A DNA stretch of 46,188 nt, taken from IMG/VR virus record IMGVR_UViG_3300037068_000040, positions 1-46,188 of that record, one strand, 5' to 3'. Both the position numbers and the translations under genes were made by a program. Source of the DNA: a virus. The notes beneath the pieces were generated by a model that was not told the DNA's origin, ran no database searches, and saw nothing but the letters and a program-made list of their open reading frames with translations. Positions 24,473 to 30,816 of this stretch are shown piece by piece (the stretch's first letter is position 1; each line of letters starts with the position of its first letter).

Positions 24473-25950
24473 TGCTTCCGGAGCACGAGCAGATCCTCCG
24501 AGATGCCAGCGGAGTTCATCTGGCCTTTGCTCGAGCCGCCCACGTCGACCTTGCCGCGGGATTCAATGAGTGCGTTCGCGCTCTGCGCGATGCGAACTGC
24601 ATCGTCTGCGATCGCGTGCTTCCCTGCGTCCGATACGTTCAGCACGAACGCGCAGCCGGGCTTGAGCGCTTCGAGCGTCTTGCAGATGAGCGACGCGAGG
24701 AAGTTGTCGCGCCACTCTTCGTACGTCTTGTAACGGATGCAGCTCTGCTCGCTGTCGTCGGAATACTGTTCGACGTCGAAGTACGGCGGCGACGTGAACG
24801 CGAAGTCGAATGACGCTGGCTCAAGCTTCACGTCTTCGAACGCGCTGTGCCGGATCGTTGCGCGCTCGATGTTCAGGTCGCCGATCATCCGCGCGAAGCT
24901 CGCGCATGTCTGCGCGGATGCGTCCACGCCGAAGTAATGGCCGTCGTGAAGCGAGCAGAGCCAGCCGAGCAAGCGCCCGCCCCACCCAGCGCACGGGTCG
25001 AGCACGCGGGCGTGTTCGACGGAATACTCTCGGAAGATGTCGCGAGCGACATCGATCGGGAACTGCCGCGCGCACTGTCGGCCGCGATAGATGAGTAGAA
25101 CGGAAAGCAGGGCAGCGCGAAGCGGATGCTGGCCTTGCTCCGCGGAGACACGCGCTGCACCTGCGATGGCCTCTGCGCTTGCAAGTGACTCGTTCGGAGT
25201 CATCGGAGACTTGCCGGCCTTCACATCGTAGCGGTGCGGGAACCACCGATCGGCAATCCCGATGCGCGGGCGCCCGCCGGCGGCGCAGCGGTTCAACTCG
25301 ACCATCACGTCGCCCACGCTCAAAGCGAAGTCGCTGTAACTCATTCCGAGCAGACAGCGCGCTTGCGTGAGCGCGACCGTCTCGAGGTCGAACACGTCGA
25401 AGCGCGCTTCATCCGCGCTCGCAGCTTCCTCGCCGAGCTCGGTGGCGTCTTGCTCTCCGAACAGTGTGCCGAACTTGTTGAGGTCCGCGTCGCTCCAGCC
25501 TGCGAGTTCGAGCTCTTCGAGCTTGAAGTCTGCGAGCACAGCGCCCAGCGCTTCTGACCACTGGGTGAGCTCTGCGATGCGATTGTCTGCGAGCGCGAGC
25601 AGGTGCGCTTCGCGCTTCGAGATGTCGAGATAGCGCACGGGCACGCGTTCGAGCTCCATCGCTTGCGCTGCTTTGAAGCGTGCGTGTCCTGCGATGATCT
25701 CGCCGTCCGCTTTGCGTGCGAGGATCGGCGCGCCCCAGCCAAAGCGCTTGATCGATCTCATGACGCGCTCGACCGGCTCGCCATCGTTGTCGCGTGGATT
25801 GTCCGGCCAGAGTCTCAAGCGCGAGAGCGCGACCCACTCGGCCGCTGGCTCGCTCTGCTTCGCGCTCTGCTTCGCGCTCTGCTTCGCGGATGACTTCACT
25901 GCGCGCGGACGAGCGCGCTCTTTGTCCAGTTTCTTGGCGGATGCTTTCAT
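24469..25950 (-). CDS. ParB-like domain fused to a DNA methyltransferase
   Basis: A 493-residue protein from ATG 25950. Residues 1-35 are Lys/Ala/Ser-rich with a threefold AKQS repeat. Residues 38-135 are a ParB/sulfiredoxin-like domain with LRLWPDNPRDND and the GHARFKAAQ motif (88-96). After a linker of about 170 residues comes an AdoMet-dependent methyltransferase: motif I VLDPCAGWGGRLLG (316-329) and motif IV TSPPYFD (386-392), the SPPY class usual for N4-cytosine and some N6-adenine enzymes. It likely methylates phage DNA against restriction. No clear ribosome site is seen before the start; the frame is open further upstream to 26073. Confidence 0.85.
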   Translation of the reverse strand: MKASAKKLDKERARPRAVKSSAKQSAKQSAKQSEPAAEWVALSRLRLWPDNPRDNDGEPVERVMRSIKRFGWGAPILARKADGEIIAGHARFKAAQAMELERVPVRYLDISKREAHLLALADNRIAELTQWSEALGAVLADFKLEELELAGWSDADLNKFGTLFGEQDATELGEEAASADEARFDVFDLETVALTQARCLLGMSYSDFALSVGDVMVELNRCAAGGRPRIGIADRWFPHRYDVKAGKSPMTPNESLASAEAIAGAARVSAEQGQHPLRAALLSVLLIYRGRQCARQFPIDVARDIFREYSVEHARVLDPCAGWGGRLLGWLCSLHDGHYFGVDASAQTCASFARMIGDLNIERATIRHSAFEDVKLEPASFDFAFTSPPYFDVEQYSDDSEQSCIRYKTYEEWRDNFLASLICKTLEALKPGCAFVLNVSDAGKHAIADDAVRIAQSANALIESRGKVDVGGSSKGQMNSAGISEDLLVLRKQ

Positions 25951-26171
25951 CGCGCAAGCGTGCCGCAGTGCGCGCGCGCAGTCGATTGTGCAGCGCTTGC
26001 TGCGCGGGTAAGAGTAGGCGGTCCCCCGCTGACTGGTGGAACTCGCAACGTTTGCGGCTGTGGCCTCGGTCACGCTGCAGCGTCGCCACCGGGCGGGGGA
26101 TGTTCTTGCCGCTGGAACTCGCAGCGCACTAATCCCAAGCGCATCCGCTCGCGCTCGCGGAGAGTGTCCCG

Positions 26172-26210
26172 CTAGTCAGTCCATAGACTAGTGACGCTGT
26201 AGCTACAGCG
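26172..26210. promoter_or_regulatory. Two adjacent dyads (candidate operators or integration/partition site)
   Basis: CTAGTC-N8-GACTAG (26172-26191) is followed four bases later by the 16-bp perfect palindrome CGCTGTAGCTACAGCG (26195-26210). Two closely spaced dyads in a divergent intergenic region are typical of repressor or Cro operators, or of a centromere-like or recombinase site. Which protein binds is not known. Confidence 0.55.
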
Positions 26211-26413
26211 CTATCACGCTACGCACGAAAACAAGCGCATTCTGAACGAGCGCATGCTCCATCGTGAAGTAGGGAGTAGGGGAACTGTAGTATCCCACAG
26301 GATGTTTTATGTTCCCGTCTCGTGTGGTGTCGCATGGTTCGGCGAGCCTGGGAAGGCTGGAAAGCGTCAAAGTATCCCATAAGTTCGCTCTCGCAGGAGA
26401 CGATTTCTCTCCT

Positions 26414-26440
26414 ATGAGTGCGCTGGACGCAGTCCTGTAG
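26414..26440 (+). CDS. Possible leader peptide (eight codons) before the integrase operon
   Basis: An ATG at 26414 opens a tiny frame MSALDAVL ending in TAG. AGGAGA (26395-26400) upstream can pair with TCTCCT (26408-26413), which touches the ATG, forming a hairpin that could hide or position the ribosome site. It lies upstream of the main predicted promoter, so it would need another promoter. It may be chance. Confidence 0.2.
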   Translation: MSALDAVL

Positions 26441-26441
26441 G

Positions 26442-26478
26442 TTGACGTTCTGTAAATGCTCCATCATACTAAATGGAG
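26442..26478 (+). promoter_or_regulatory. Sigma70-type promoter with overlapping dyad, driving the integrase operon
   Basis: TTGACG (26442-26447) and CATACT (26465-26470) are separated by exactly 17 bases, a good match to the -35/-10 consensus. The -10 is flanked by the inverted repeat CTCCAT (26459-26464) and ATGGAG (26473-26478), which would place a bound repressor directly on the -10. The leader to the first start at 26527 would be about 50 bases. Confidence 0.6.
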
Positions 26479-26526
26479 AGAGCAGCACACGAGACGCTGC
26501 TCGGAAGAACGAAGGAAGAAGCACAG

Positions 26527-26874
26527 ATGTCGACACACACCCACGCACTTATCCGGATGATCGAAGCGCACAACGCGAGCGAGCTTCCCGTCAACGTGAC
26601 TCGCATCACGATGCGCACGTTCGCAAACGGAACTCTCGCGATCGATGGGAGCTTGAGCGAAGTCACGAGCGCGCTTACTGCGATGCTCTCTCGCGCTGTC
26701 GGCCTGACTGCGGATGATGTCGTCGACATCGAACTCGCGTTGAGCGAGACGAAAGTCACGCTCGCAGGGATGAATCGCGTTGTCTCGTTCCCGCACGTTG
26801 CACGCGCTTGCGGACGCTGCGATCGCTGTCTGTTCGGGGAGCGCTGCGAACTCGTCTCGAAGGAGAACGTATGA
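26527..26874 (+). CDS. Hypothetical protein with C-terminal Cys cluster
   Basis: A 115-residue protein. ATG 26527 is preferred over an upstream in-frame ATG at 26473 because AAGGAAGAAG precedes it and because 26473 lies within the predicted transcription start. The body is alpha/beta (NVTRITMRTFANGTLAIDGSLSEVTSALTAMLS...) and the end has CGRCDRCLFGERC, four Cys of a likely zinc site. It overlaps the next gene by four bases. First gene of the integrase operon; role unknown. Confidence 0.68.
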   Translation: MSTHTHALIRMIEAHNASELPVNVTRITMRTFANGTLAIDGSLSEVTSALTAMLSRAVGLTADDVVDIELALSETKVTLAGMNRVVSFPHVARACGRCDRCLFGERCELVSKENV

Positions 26875-27251
26875 CACGCACTCTCTGGACGACACGCGGA
26901 GCGCGCAGCGGAAGCTGCGGACACGAACACAAGACGATGCGCGAAGCGTTCGATTGCTGCTCCGCGGAATGGGAAGCAGCGGAGCAGCGTCTAGTGCGCA
27001 GCGATCGCGACGTGCGTCCCATCGGACGCGAACTTACACACGCTGAATGCATCGCGCTCGATGCGATGATCTCCGCGCACGCAAAAAAGCAATGGATTGT
27101 GATGTGCGTCCCCGGACGCTCGGACGCGGACGCGTCCAGCTACTTTGCTTTCGACACGGAGACGCGACGCTCCGTTAGCGCGCGCTCTCGCGAAGACGCT
27201 GAACGTATCTGTAAGACACGGAACACATCAACAAAAGGAAACGGAAACTGA
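26871..27251 (+). CDS. Hypothetical protein, integrase operon
   Basis: A 126-residue protein beginning at ATG 26871 within the previous stop (ATGA), with AAGGAG upstream. The N-terminal part has CGHEHKTMREAFDCCSAEW, a possible Cys/His metal site. The C-terminal half is Arg/Ser/Thr-rich beta-like sequence. It ends three bases before the integrase start. I see no excisionase-type HTH, so its part in integration is unclear. Confidence 0.65.
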   Translation: MTRTLWTTRGARSGSCGHEHKTMREAFDCCSAEWEAAEQRLVRSDRDVRPIGRELTHAECIALDAMISAHAKKQWIVMCVPGRSDADASSYFAFDTETRRSVSARSREDAERICKTRNTSTKGNGN

Positions 27252-27253
27252 CT

Positions 27254-28600
27254 ATGGACGGATCCCTGCACGCTCTCTCTGATACGAAGAAGCTCAAGCG
27301 CAGCGCTAAGCGCTTCGAGCGCGGACGCTCTCCGCACCCGGGGGTGGTCGTCATCCCTCCCAAGCTGGACGCTAGGACGCATCGTCCGCTTCCCGGACAT
27401 CGCTACAGACTGCGCATCGAAGGAGAGTTCGCAGCGCACGCAAAGGACTGGAGCGGAGCTATCCCGGACGAGTACGGAAGCAGCGCAGAGAAGCGCGAAG
27501 AGTACGCACTGCTAGCGTTCGAGACGATGCGCTCGCGTTTGGGATTGCGTCCAGGACAAGCGCTGATCCCCGGACAGATCTTCCTCTCGGAAGCGCTCGC
27601 GGAATACAACGCGAGCAAGCATCGCAAGACTGACAACACGCAAGACAACGTGCGACGCAATCTTGCGCGCTTCGAAGCGTGGGCCAAAGCGAACGCGCTC
27701 GCGTACGTCGAAGACATCACGCAAGCGACGCTCGCGAAGTATCGCGTGCACTTGGACCAAGCGCCGAACCAGACGAGCGACGGGAAGTGCAAAGCGTCGA
27801 CCGTCAACCAGTACATGAAAGACGTGCGCGCTTTTCTGTTCGCGCTGTCGGATAGCGGGATGCTGAAGAACATCACGCGGGATCAAGTTCGCGCAGCGCT
27901 CAAGCGCGTTGAGATCCCGGATGGAGAAGACTTCGACGCGCGCGCGCTCACGCTCGCAGAGATCGCCGCGCTCATCGAAGCAGCGCTCAAGCTGGACGCG
28001 GAACCGCTGCGCGCGAACTCCGTACAGATGGCCCCGTGGGTCGTAATAGGGATCCTCGCAGGGATGCGACGCTCGGAGCAGCGCTCGCTTCTGGTGGGTG
28101 ACATCGCACTCGGGGTCAAGATCGAAGGAGAGACGCGCAACTTGATCAAGCTGCGCATCTCGAAGACTGGACCTCGAGCAATCGAGATCGACGACTACAG
28201 CGTGCAGCTGCGCGAACTGCTCGCACGCATGTGCGAAGGCCGCGAGACTTCGGACAAGCTCTTTCCCATCGGCCAGAAGGGTCTCGGGTACGCGTGGACG
28301 CGACTTCGCGCGCTGCGCATCGGAGAGAAGAACGACATCGCAGGATGTCCGGAGGACGTGTCGATCAAGACGCTGCGCTCGACATGCGCGACGTTTCAAG
28401 ATGCGCTCGACATCGGAGTCGCTGCGCGCGCTGCTCGCTTGGGTCACTCCATCCGCGTTGCAGAGCGCTACTACTTCGACCACGGGATGCCCATCAAGCG
28501 CAAGCGCGCTGCGACTCTCGAAGCGGCGATGCAATGCGCGGAACTAATCCGCGAAGTCATCGCACGCTATGAGTGGCGTCCGGGCGCACGCAAGCGCTAA
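27254..28600 (+). CDS. int: Tyrosine recombinase (phage integrase)
   Basis: A 448-residue site-specific recombinase. Residues 105-220 are a SAM-like core-binding domain (EYNASKHRKTDNTQDNVRRNL...). The catalytic domain carries Arg272 (AGMRRSE), Lys304 (ISKTG), Arg375 in IKTLRSTCAT, His398 (LGHS) and nucleophile Tyr407 (RVAERYY). The usual first His of the HxLR box is replaced by Lys372. The basic N-terminus could be an arm-binding region. It should integrate the phage at a host attachment site, so the phage is temperate. AAGGAAA precedes the ATG. Followed by a strong terminator. Confidence 0.92.
   Translation: MDGSLHALSDTKKLKRSAKRFERGRSPHPGVVVIPPKLDARTHRPLPGHRYRLRIEGEFAAHAKDWSGAIPDEYGSSAEKREEYALLAFETMRSRLGLRPGQALIPGQIFLSEALAEYNASKHRKTDNTQDNVRRNLARFEAWAKANALAYVEDITQATLAKYRVHLDQAPNQTSDGKCKASTVNQYMKDVRAFLFALSDSGMLKNITRDQVRAALKRVEIPDGEDFDARALTLAEIAALIEAALKLDAEPLRANSVQMAPWVVIGILAGMRRSEQRSLLVGDIALGVKIEGETRNLIKLRISKTGPRAIEIDDYSVQLRELLARMCEGRETSDKLFPIGQKGLGYAWTRLRALRIGEKNDIAGCPEDVSIKTLRSTCATFQDALDIGVAARAARLGHSIRVAERYYFDHGMPIKRKRAATLEAAMQCAELIREVIARYEWRPGARKR
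28537..28553. repeat. CGCGGA-ACTAA-TCCGCG inverted repeat (copy 1 of 2)
   Basis: This 17-base inverted repeat inside the 3' end of the integrase gene has the same ACTAA spacer and nearly the same arms as the centre of the downstream terminator (CGTGGA-ACTAA-TCCACG, 28657-28673). The two start exactly 120 bases apart. It could be a recombinase site or a chance echo. Confidence 0.35.
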
Positions 28601-28646
28601 GCTCCGCACTCGTCTCTGTCTTCCGTTCTCCGTTCTCCTGAACGAC

Positions 28647-28683
28647 AACGCCCCCGCGTGGAACTAATCCACGCGGGGGCGTT
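28647..28683. terminator. Strong bidirectional terminator between int and the leftward operon
   Basis: Perfect 16-bp arms (AACGCCCCCGCGTGGA and its complement) surround an ACTAA loop. It lies 46 bases after the integrase stop and 21 bases from the end of the converging operon, so it can stop transcription from both sides. AA and TT flank the stem, but no long U-tract is present on either strand. Confidence 0.8.
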
Positions 28684-28704
28684 CTGCTTTGCTGCGCAGA
28701 GGAA

Positions 28705-29112
28705 CTAGCGCCAGCGCTTCTTCTTCGCGTGCTCGTGCTCGTGCTCGCGCTCGTGTGGCGGGTCCGGAGCTGCGGGCGGAGCGTGCTCCGGAGCTGCGGG
28801 TGCAGCGGGAGCTGCGAGCTCCGGAAGCTCTCGCAGCGCTTCGCGCGCGGGCGGCGCCTCTCCTTCCGGCGGTAGTGCGTTGTCGATGACGTCCGGCGGT
28901 TCGCGCGGCAAGTCGTTCATCACGACAAGCGGAGCTTTGAACACAGCGCAGAAGCACGCGGGCGGCGACCCCGGCGGGGGCTGCGGCGGCACAAGTTCCT
29001 TCCACGGCACCATGCAGTGCCCGCCGTTATTCCTTTTGTGCCAGGAGTACGCGTGTCCGCATGACTCGCAAACGTCAGTCGGGTTCGGGGCTGTCGGGGT
29101 TGGGATGTCCAT
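28705..29112 (-). CDS. Zinc-ribbon-like protein with Pro/Ala and His/Glu-rich tail
   Basis: A 135-residue protein with an AAGGAG ribosome site. Residues 14-60 contain CESCGHAYSWHKRNNGGHCMV and CFC, a plausible metal site. The second half is disordered Pro/Ala/Glu sequence ending in HEREHEHEHAKKKRWR, a metal-binding and basic tail. Last gene of the leftward early operon, overlapping its upstream neighbour by 38 bases. Confidence 0.65.
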   Translation of the reverse strand: MDIPTPTAPNPTDVCESCGHAYSWHKRNNGGHCMVPWKELVPPQPPPGSPPACFCAVFKAPLVVMNDLPREPPDVIDNALPPEGEAPPAREALRELPELAAPAAPAAPEHAPPAAPDPPHEREHEHEHAKKKRWR

Positions 29113-29575
29113 TCTGCCGTATCTCCTTCAGGTCGAGAGCGTTGTTGTCTCGCATCTTACGCCGTCCGCGGAGTCTCCGGACCTCGATGCGCGCGCCCGC
29201 CTTCACGGCCGCAAGATGTGCAGCGCTCATGCCGGAAGAGAACCCGCGGTCGATGTAGAACGCGAACACGGTCGCTTGCGTCGACCACGCGAGGCCGGCC
29301 GTCATCCCGGAGCAGCGCTGGTTAGGATCCGCGTCATCGAGCAGCCCGCGCCGGTCGAAGAAGACGTGACTCGCATACGGGAACTCGCCACGCGAGAGCG
29401 AGTCGCGCACGCACGCGAGCGCGTACTTCAAATTGCGCCAGCGATCGAAGCGCTCGAATAGTGCAGCGAGCCAGCGCGAGCGCACCCATGATGGCACGCG
29501 CCCGCGCAGCGGTGACTCGATGGACACGAGCACGCTCACTGCGCTCTGCTCGATGAGGTCGATGGGCTGGGTCAT
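29075..29575 (-). CDS. DUF7768 / nucleoside deoxyribosyltransferase-like protein
   Basis: A 166-residue protein. The pattern VLVSIESPLRG...NLKYALACVRDSLSRGEFPYASHVFF, then LLDDADPNQRCSGMTAGLAW...ATVFAFYIDRGFSSGM and GARIEVRRL, matches the Rossmann-like nucleoside 2-deoxyribosyltransferase relatives often carried by phages (DUF7768, DUF4406-like). Such proteins are thought to bind or hydrolyse nucleotides; activity is not established. An insertion of about 30 residues (SPLRGRVPSWVRSRWLAA...) separates the first strand from the conserved Asn. A good GAAAGGTG ribosome site precedes it. Confidence 0.75.
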   Translation of the reverse strand: MTQPIDLIEQSAVSVLVSIESPLRGRVPSWVRSRWLAALFERFDRWRNLKYALACVRDSLSRGEFPYASHVFFDRRGLLDDADPNQRCSGMTAGLAWSTQATVFAFYIDRGFSSGMSAAHLAAVKAGARIEVRRLRGRRKMRDNNALDLKEIRQNGHPNPDSPEPD

Positions 29576-29607
29576 GTGTTTTCACCTTTCTTACATGTGT
29601 AAACGTT

Positions 29608-29997
29608 TCAGATGTCGTCGCTAAATGGGCGGCAGCGCTTGTGCATGACGCCGTGACCTGGTCGCCACCAGACGACATCTCCGATGTGCACGCGCCCCAT
29701 GCAATGCTTGCAGCGCGTTGCGAACTTCGAGCGGATGGCGCGCAGCTCATCCACAGGCGGAGGCGGAGGCGGCGGCGGAGGCGGAGGCGGCGGCGGCGAA
29801 GGACGTGGCGGCGGAGGCGGAGGCGGAGGCGGAGGCGGAGGCGGCCGGTAACGGGTGGGTGCAGAGACCGAGAGATTGTGTTTGGCGATAAGCCTGCACG
29901 CGATGAGCGCAGCGTTGCGCGCCTCGGAGTCTGCCGCACCGGCGTCGACCGCGAGGCGAATCAGATCCGCAACGCGCTGCACCACGATGTCAGTCAC
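29608..29997 (-). CDS. DUF2786-like and zinc-finger protein joined by a polyproline linker
   Basis: A 129-residue protein. Residues 1-45 (VADLIRLAVDAGAADSEARNAALIACRLIAKHNL) resemble a DUF2786-type helical segment. Residues 51-82 are two proline runs of 13 and 14 joined by RPS. Residues 85-129 hold CKHCMGRVHIGDVVWW...HKRC, a zinc finger. The linker is rigid and should act as a spacer. It may require EF-P for translation. It overlaps its upstream neighbour by eight bases. Confidence 0.7.
   Translation of the reverse strand: MTDIVVQRVADLIRLAVDAGAADSEARNAALIACRLIAKHNLSVSAPTRYRPPPPPPPPPPPPPRPSPPPPPPPPPPPPPPVDELRAIRSKFATRCKHCMGRVHIGDVVWWRPGHGVMHKRCRPFSDDI
29755..29847. repeat. GGC/GGA triplet tract encoding the polyproline linker
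   Basis: About 93 bases of near-pure GGCGGA/GGCGGC repeat (plus-strand view) broken once. It encodes 27 prolines on the minus strand. Such tracts can gain or lose units by slippage. The plus-strand frame reads polyarginine and is a shadow. Confidence 0.85.
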
Positions 29998-30442
29998 TTG
30001 CCCCAGCCGGTAACATCTTCTGCTTCTCCATGTGCGAGAGCACAGTCTCGCCGCTCGCGAGTAGGATCTGACCTAAGAACGCGCCTTCGAACGTCACGAT
30101 GCCCATCTCGACCGCGGTGATCTGACCCTTTATCCAGTCGCGCAAGATGCTGTAGACAGCCATCGATGCGACGCGCAGCGCTTCGCGCTCGTGCTCGACC
30201 TTCGTGTGACGCATCCGATTAGACCACGGGTGCGTGCGCAGCCACGCGGCCGCGTATCCCTTCATGCTGGCTTCCACATGCACGAGTCGGTCACGATGCT
30301 TGAACTGCACAATGATGGCGGCGCGCTCGAAGTCTTGCTGCGAGCCGAAGGACTGACAGCCAAAGCGATGCAGCACGCGCTCGATTTCCGCGAGCGCGCG
30401 CTGCCCGCTCGAAGCGTTCTCATATGGCAGTGATGGGGTCAT
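29990..30442 (-). CDS. Hypothetical phage protein
   Basis: A 150-residue protein. ATG 30442 overlaps the stop of the HTH gene (ATGA). The longer frame to 30547 is Arg-rich shadow. It has a globular alpha/beta domain (ALAEIERVLHRFGCQSFGSQQDFERAAIIVQFKHRDRLVHVEASMKGYAAAWL) and a helical end (VASMAVYSILRDWIKGQITAVEMGIVTFEGAFL). It resembles uncharacterised proteins often found near phage recombination genes. Function unknown. Confidence 0.68.
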   Translation of the reverse strand: MTPSLPYENASSGQRALAEIERVLHRFGCQSFGSQQDFERAAIIVQFKHRDRLVHVEASMKGYAAAWLRTHPWSNRMRHTKVEHEREALRVASMAVYSILRDWIKGQITAVEMGIVTFEGAFLGQILLASGETVLSHMEKQKMLPAGASD

Positions 30443-30816
30443 CGTCCGTTCTCCGATCCGAGTAGCTGTAAGACTGCGTCTCGTGTGATGAGTAGCCGGC
30501 CGTGGTCGCCGTGCTGGCTCGCTGTCAGCTTGCCGTCTTCGATCCATTTACGGAGCGTCTTCGCGCTCACCTTCAGCACGTTACGAACTTGTCGCGCTGT
30601 CAGCACAGGCGGAAGCGCGCGCGCGATCGAGCGCAAGTGCACGGGCAGACCCGCAGCGGGGTCGGCCTGGCCGTGCTCTGTCTGCATCTTCACGCGCTCG
30701 CGTTCGAGTTCTGTGCGCGTTCGCTCGAGGTCGTGACGCTCTCGCGTTTCCGCTTCCGATAACAACTGCCGGAGCGTCGCGACTGACAGCGCGTTGACGT
30801 CAATGCAGCCTTCCAT
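30439..30816 (-). CDS. Excisionase-like / MerR-type HTH protein
   Basis: A 125-residue protein. Residues 15-50 are a charged coiled coil and residues 70-118 a winged helix of the excisionase/AlpA type (LTARQVRNVLKVSAKTLRKWIEDGKL, then HGRLLITRDAVLQLL). It could help excision or regulate early genes. It starts inside the end of the RecD-like gene (17-base overlap) and is co-transcribed with it. Distance from int (over 2 kb, opposite strand) leaves an Xis role open. Confidence 0.78.
   Translation of the reverse strand: MEGCIDVNALSVATLRQLLSEAETRERHDLERTRTELERERVKMQTEHGQADPAAGLPVHLRSIARALPPVLTARQVRNVLKVSAKTLRKWIEDGKLTASQHGDHGRLLITRDAVLQLLGSENGR

Larger units (their letters stand above)
25951..26526. 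promoter_or_regulatory. Gene-free divergent control region upstream of the integrase operon
   Basis: This stretch of about 576 bases lies between the leftward methyltransferase operon and the rightward integrase operon. It contains AGTGTCCC (26163-26170), two adjacent dyads (26172-26210), the direct repeat ATGCTCCATC (26254-26263 and 26456-26465), two copies of GTATCCCA (26290 and 26372), a GGAACTCGCA repeat, and a sigma70-like promoter (26442-26470). No gene of meaningful length is credible here. It probably carries operators for lysogeny control and perhaps the phage attachment site. Confidence 0.6.

Noticed and set aside
29641-30120. Plus-strand frame rich in polyarginine
   Set aside because: It is the complement of the polyproline tract in a better-supported minus-strand gene.
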